From assembly GCA_948437815.1 (NCBI GenBank), contig CAOJKG010000032.1, positions 1-9,347 of the forward strand: a stretch of DNA of 9,347 bases, in the 5' to 3' direction. Positions 6,770 to 9,347 of this stretch are shown one piece after another; positions within the stretch are counted from its first letter, which is position 1, and each line of letters starts with the position of its first letter. The translations under genes and the position numbers were made by a program. Origin of the DNA: an uncultured Mycoplasmatota bacterium. GTDB taxonomy: Bacteria > Bacillota_I > Bacilli_A > RF39 > UBA660. The notes under the pieces were generated by a model, which saw only the letters and a program-made list of their open reading frames with translations, had not been told where the DNA came from and made no database searches.

Positions 6770-8554
6770 CTATTTAACTAAATTACCCATTTTTATTTGA
6801 TTGTTTATTATATTATCTAAATGATTATATATAGATTCTACTTCACTTTCATAATTTGGAGTGTTTATTGAAGCTTTTAAACGAGTGAAAAGTTCAGGAT
6901 AATCTAGAATAATATTATCAATTAGATTATTTATTTGAGTCTCATCTAGTGGTTCTAAACTTCTTTTGATTCGGTCATTATTAAGTCTGATAATTAAACC
7001 TTTAATAAATTTAACATAGCTGTTTAAGAATCCATTATCATTAAACATATACCCATTAACCATATCTCTAACCTCAATATTTTCAGAGTAATGACCATGT
7101 TCTATATTCTTTTTGATTAAATCAAATAAATATGAAATTATATGTCTATTGTAACTTTTTGGAGATTTTATTTCATCTCTTAGTTTAATATATAATGAAG
7201 GGTATTCGCGACATATTCTGTCAATTAATTTATATATATCCTTAGGATCAGTTATTTCTTCTCCTTCTCTTTCTTGTTTCTTGTTTAACTCACTAACTAA
7301 ATAATTGATAAATCCTGAATACTCTTTTATAAAATCTAAATTACCGATAAAGTTACGAAAAGCTTTTAAATTCGGTTTTACTGTAACATTTTCAAAAGTA
7401 TCTGAGTCTGCTAGCGGACCTATAGGATTACCACCCATTCTAGATAATTCTGGTTGGATATTTATGCCGAATCTTATTCTTAAATATTCATTTATATAAT
7501 TATATGGATCTTCATTTTCGACGATATCATAAGCATTTTCTTCACGAAAAATTCTAGCACCAATATAGTTTTCAGTTAATTTATTAAAATAATCTACATG
7601 GTATAAGTCTAATATCCCATCTTCCTTAACTGGTCTTTGATACATTTTACCCATAATACTATGATAATTAATGAATGCTGATACTTCAGTACCTTTTGTG
7701 GCGTTTAATTTACATAAAAAATTTAATAAATGTAAATTTTCAACTTCGAATTTAAAATCATTTAAATCAGTACATGGACAATTTATAGGTCCTGGCATAT
7801 CTTTTCGGATATTTGAATAGGCAGCACCTGAATACGAAGGATTGTTTTTATATACTTCAATATTAGAGTTAAATGGAACATTTTGACTTAAGTCTACTCC
7901 ATTTCCGTTAGCAGTCCATGCTGCACATACTCCTATGTCATAATTATTTTTTTGTAAAATAGACTTAACACTAGCTTTTAATTCAGGATAATCTTTTAAA
8001 AATTCAGTCATATCAATACTATCATATAATGCTTGATATTGCTTTTTTCCTCGTAATACTATTAAAGCTGCTTCTTTTTCTTCTCTACTTGCTTCAGGGT
8101 TTTTTAATACTTTGTTAGCATTCGCTGTATTGATAGCATCTTGTCTATTAACACACCAATAATCTTTTGCTAAAGCTATTTTGTCTTCTTCTGTTGTTCC
8201 CTGTTCTAAATATAACCTTTGAGTCTCAGTAGTTATTAAATAGCCTTCTGGATTCATTATTGGTATAAAATCAATTGTATATTCATCTGGATTAAAATTT
8301 CCAGGATTAGCCGCTAAATCTTCCATTAGCCTAACAACAAAAGTTGTTGTTATAATCTCCGCAGCATGATATGAGCCAGTTACAACTATATGTTTTGGTC
8401 CATTTCCTATACTATAATGTTCTACAGGTAAATTATATGTTGTAAATCCTAAAGGAAATTCTTTTTTGACAACAATCTTATTTTCTTTATTATTAACTAA
8501 TTTTTCTAGTCTTTCATTAACATCTTTATAGCTTAAAAATTGAAAATCGTTCAT
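6770..8554 (-). CDS. M14-family zinc carboxypeptidase-like protein with a duplicated C-terminal tail
   Basis: This is a metallopeptidase of the carboxypeptidase A clan; the substrate is unknown. The zinc ligands fit YHAAE (H63, E66) and NYHS (H298), and E369 in QPELS fits the general base. The family signature NPEGY is at 101-105. Where classical members have GVDxNRNF, this one has GVDLSQNV (219-226), so the asparagine-arginine pair that holds the substrate carboxylate is replaced by Ser-Gln. There is an insertion at about 130-205. Residues after about 410 form a helical, charged tail made of two related segments. No signal peptide or membrane helix is visible, so it is probably cytosolic. 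The start lies one base after the stop of the VanY-like gene, and its ribosome site AGAGGT is inside that gene. E. coli MpaA is a known cytosolic M14 enzyme for cell-wall peptides; a similar role here is inference. Confidence 0.85.
   Translation of the reverse strand: MNDFQFLSYKDVNERLEKLVNNKENKIVVKKEFPLGFTTYNLPVEHYSIGNGPKHIVVTGSYHAAEIITTTFVVRLMEDLAANPGNFNPDEYTIDFIPIMNPEGYLITTETQRLYLEQGTTEEDKIALAKDYWCVNRQDAINTANANKVLKNPEASREEKEAALIVLRGKKQYQALYDSIDMTEFLKDYPELKASVKSILQKNNYDIGVCAAWTANGNGVDLSQNVPFNSNIEVYKNNPSYSGAAYSNIRKDMPGPINCPCTDLNDFKFEVENLHLLNFLCKLNATKGTEVSAFINYHSIMGKMYQRPVKEDGILDLYHVDYFNKLTENYIGARIFREENAYDIVENEDPYNYINEYLRIRFGINIQPELSRMGGNPIGPLADSDTFENVTVKPNLKAFRNFIGNLDFIKEYSGFINYLVSELNKKQEREGEEITDPKDIYKLIDRICREYPSLYIKLRDEIKSPKSYNRHIISYLFDLIKKNIEHGHYSENIEVRDMVNGYMFNDNGFLNSYVKFIKGLIIRLNNDRIKRSLEPLDETQINNLIDNIILDYPELFTRLKASINTPNYESEVESIYNHLDNIINNQIKMGNLVK
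6773..7321 (-). repeat. Two related segments in the C-terminal tail of the M14 protein
   Basis: Residues about 412-490 and 511-594 align at an offset of 101. The clearest shared core is LID (443-445 and 544-546), then YP-x-L (451-454 and 552-555), K/R-L (457-458 and 558-559), I-x-S/T-P (462-465 and 563-566), and a hydrophobic helix after it. The segments look mainly helical and charged, and I do not recognise the fold. They lie outside the catalytic domain and may bind a partner or the substrate. Confidence 0.65.
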
Positions 8555-8555
8555 T

Positions 8556-9128
8556 TTATCTACCTCTTATTTTTCTATATTCCTCTAATGTAATATTATT
8601 GGATGTTAACTCTCTCGCTAATTCTTTGCCTACAAAACGAATGTGCCATGGCTCATAAGAGTATCCTGTGACATTTTCTTTGCCTTTTGGATATCTTAGT
8701 ATAAAACCAAATCTAGCACAATTTTCTTCTATCCACTTAGTTACAGGCATATCTTCTGTTAATTCATCAATGTATATTCCATTTTCAAGGCTTGCTAAAT
8801 CAATTGCTAGACCCAATTGATGTTCACTTGTTCCTGGTAAAGCAACTTTTTCATAAGCTTTTTCTCCCATTTCATTTATATAGAAATCCAATAATCTTTG
8901 CTGGTACCAAGCTGGTCGATATGCTGAATCTGCATATAATATGTAACCATCTTTTTTAGCTTCCTTAGCCAAATCATTAAATGCCTCACTTACAAAATCA
9001 ACCATTGTTAATTTACAATCACCAAAACTAGCATGATAGTAGGGATTTGCCACTTCAACAAGATTTTTAGGTTCGTAATTTTTATCAATAGGATTATCCT
9101 TATTTACTAAAATATCTGTATTTTCCAT
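8556..9128 (-). CDS. VanY-type D-alanyl-D-alanine carboxypeptidase domain protein, no signal peptide
   Basis: This is a zinc peptidase of the M15B (VanY/DdcY) family, which removes the terminal D-Ala from peptidoglycan precursors or wall peptides. In its 190 residues I see SAYRP (68-72), the zinc motif SEHQLGLAID (101-110) with H103 and D110, and YEPWH (158-162), which supplies the catalytic E159 and third zinc ligand H162. All expected active-site residues are present. VanY proteins are usually exported or membrane-anchored, but this one begins close to the mature domain (ILVNKDNP at 6-13). The start is well set: AAAGGAAG (9144-9137) lies eight bases before the ATG, and an in-frame TGA at 9155-9153 excludes a longer protein. 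It is translated with the M14 gene one base downstream. VanX-like dipeptidase activity, or a role in recycling wall peptides in the cytosol, is possible. Confidence 0.88.
   Translation of the reverse strand: MENTDILVNKDNPIDKNYEPKNLVEVANPYYHASFGDCKLTMVDFVSEAFNDLAKEAKKDGYILYADSAYRPAWYQQRLLDFYINEMGEKAYEKVALPGTSEHQLGLAIDLASLENGIYIDELTEDMPVTKWIEENCARFGFILRYPKGKENVTGYSYEPWHIRFVGKELARELTSNNITLEEYRKIRGR
8562..8567 (-). promoter_or_regulatory. Ribosome binding site of the M14 gene inside the end of the VanY-like gene
   Basis: AGAGGT on the minus strand (8567-8562) encodes Arg-Gly near the C-terminus of the VanY-like protein and sits seven bases before the M14 start codon. With one base between the stop (8556) and the next ATG (8554), the two genes are very likely translationally coupled. 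Confidence 0.7.
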
Positions 9129-9144
9129 GTTATTATCTTCCTTT

Positions 9145-9170
9145 AAAAAAAATCAGAATACCTCTGATTT
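9145..9170 (-). terminator. Intrinsic terminator directly after efp
   Basis: On the minus strand AAATCAGA (9170-9163) and TCTGATTT (9158-9151) form a perfect 8-bp stem, followed by a run of eight T (9152-9145). The stem begins inside the efp stop codon. The T-run abuts the ribosome site of the VanY-like gene, leaving no room for a promoter between terminator and gene. Confidence 0.8.
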
Positions 9171-9347
9171 ATGCTCTTGATGAATATTTACCATCTTTGG
9201 TAGATACTACTATTCTTTCACCTTCATTAATAAATAATGGTACTTTTACAATATAACCTGTTTCAATCTTTGCATCTTTTTGTGCATTATTAGTAGTGTT
9301 ACCTTTAACTGCTGGTTCAGTTTCAATAACTTCATATTCTACTTTTT
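9169..9347 (-). CDS. efp: Translation elongation factor P, C-terminal 58 residues
   Basis: EF-P binds the ribosome and relieves stalling at proline runs. Only the C-terminal OB domain is in the window. It matches the family closely: the TEPAVKGNT stretch corresponds to TEPGIKGDT in B. subtilis, ETG and VPLFINEGE correspond to ETG and VPLFVNEGE, and the end YSSRA corresponds to YVSRA. The reading frame is open from the right edge to TAA at 9171-9169. The modified loop residue that reaches the peptidyl-transferase centre lies outside the window. A strong terminator follows immediately, so efp ends its own transcription unit. Confidence 0.95.
   Translation of the reverse strand, partial: KVEYEVIETEPAVKGNTTNNAQKDAKIETGYIVKVPLFINEGERIVVSTKDGKYSSRA

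Noticed and set aside
1..9347. Possible use of TGA as tryptophan, as in Mycoplasma
   Set aside because: All tryptophans in the conserved genes are TGG and none of the frames contains TGA, although the DNA is very AT-rich. The standard bacterial code explains everything.

Overview
The window is strongly AT-rich and every gene in it lies on the minus strand. It comes from a low-GC member of the Bacillota. The main evidence is polC, the Gram-positive-type replicative polymerase with a built-in proofreading exonuclease, next to a Bacillota-type dnaE. Tryptophan is written as TGG and no TGA interrupts a reading frame, so the standard bacterial code fits and a Mycoplasma-type code is not needed. 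A gut-associated, uncultured Bacilli or Mollicutes-like lineage is my guess; nothing here proves it.

Layout in the direction of transcription, from high to low coordinates. (1) 9347-9169 is the last 58 residues of elongation factor P (efp), followed at once by an intrinsic terminator. (2) 9128-8556 is a VanY-type D,D-carboxypeptidase domain with no signal peptide. One base later, 8554-6770 is an M14 zinc carboxypeptidase-like protein, also without a signal peptide, with a C-terminal tail built of two related segments. The pair forms a tight operon that ends in a second intrinsic terminator (6656-6682). (3) An extended -10 promoter drives dnaE (6592-3683). (4) An 87-base gap with a similar extended -10 promoter leads to polC (3595 to the left edge). 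polC is cut by the window right after its first two catalytic aspartates.

The locus therefore joins three jobs: translation (EF-P), a probable cytosolic peptidase pair acting on peptides (possibly wall peptides), and both replicative DNA polymerases side by side. The most unusual items are in polC. Its OB-fold domain is duplicated in tandem, and about 100 extra charged residues are inserted just before the polymerase palm. DnaE has a degraded PHP domain and no recognisable clamp-binding motif. I see no mobile element, CRISPR array, tRNA or rRNA, and no gene-free stretch longer than 180 bases.
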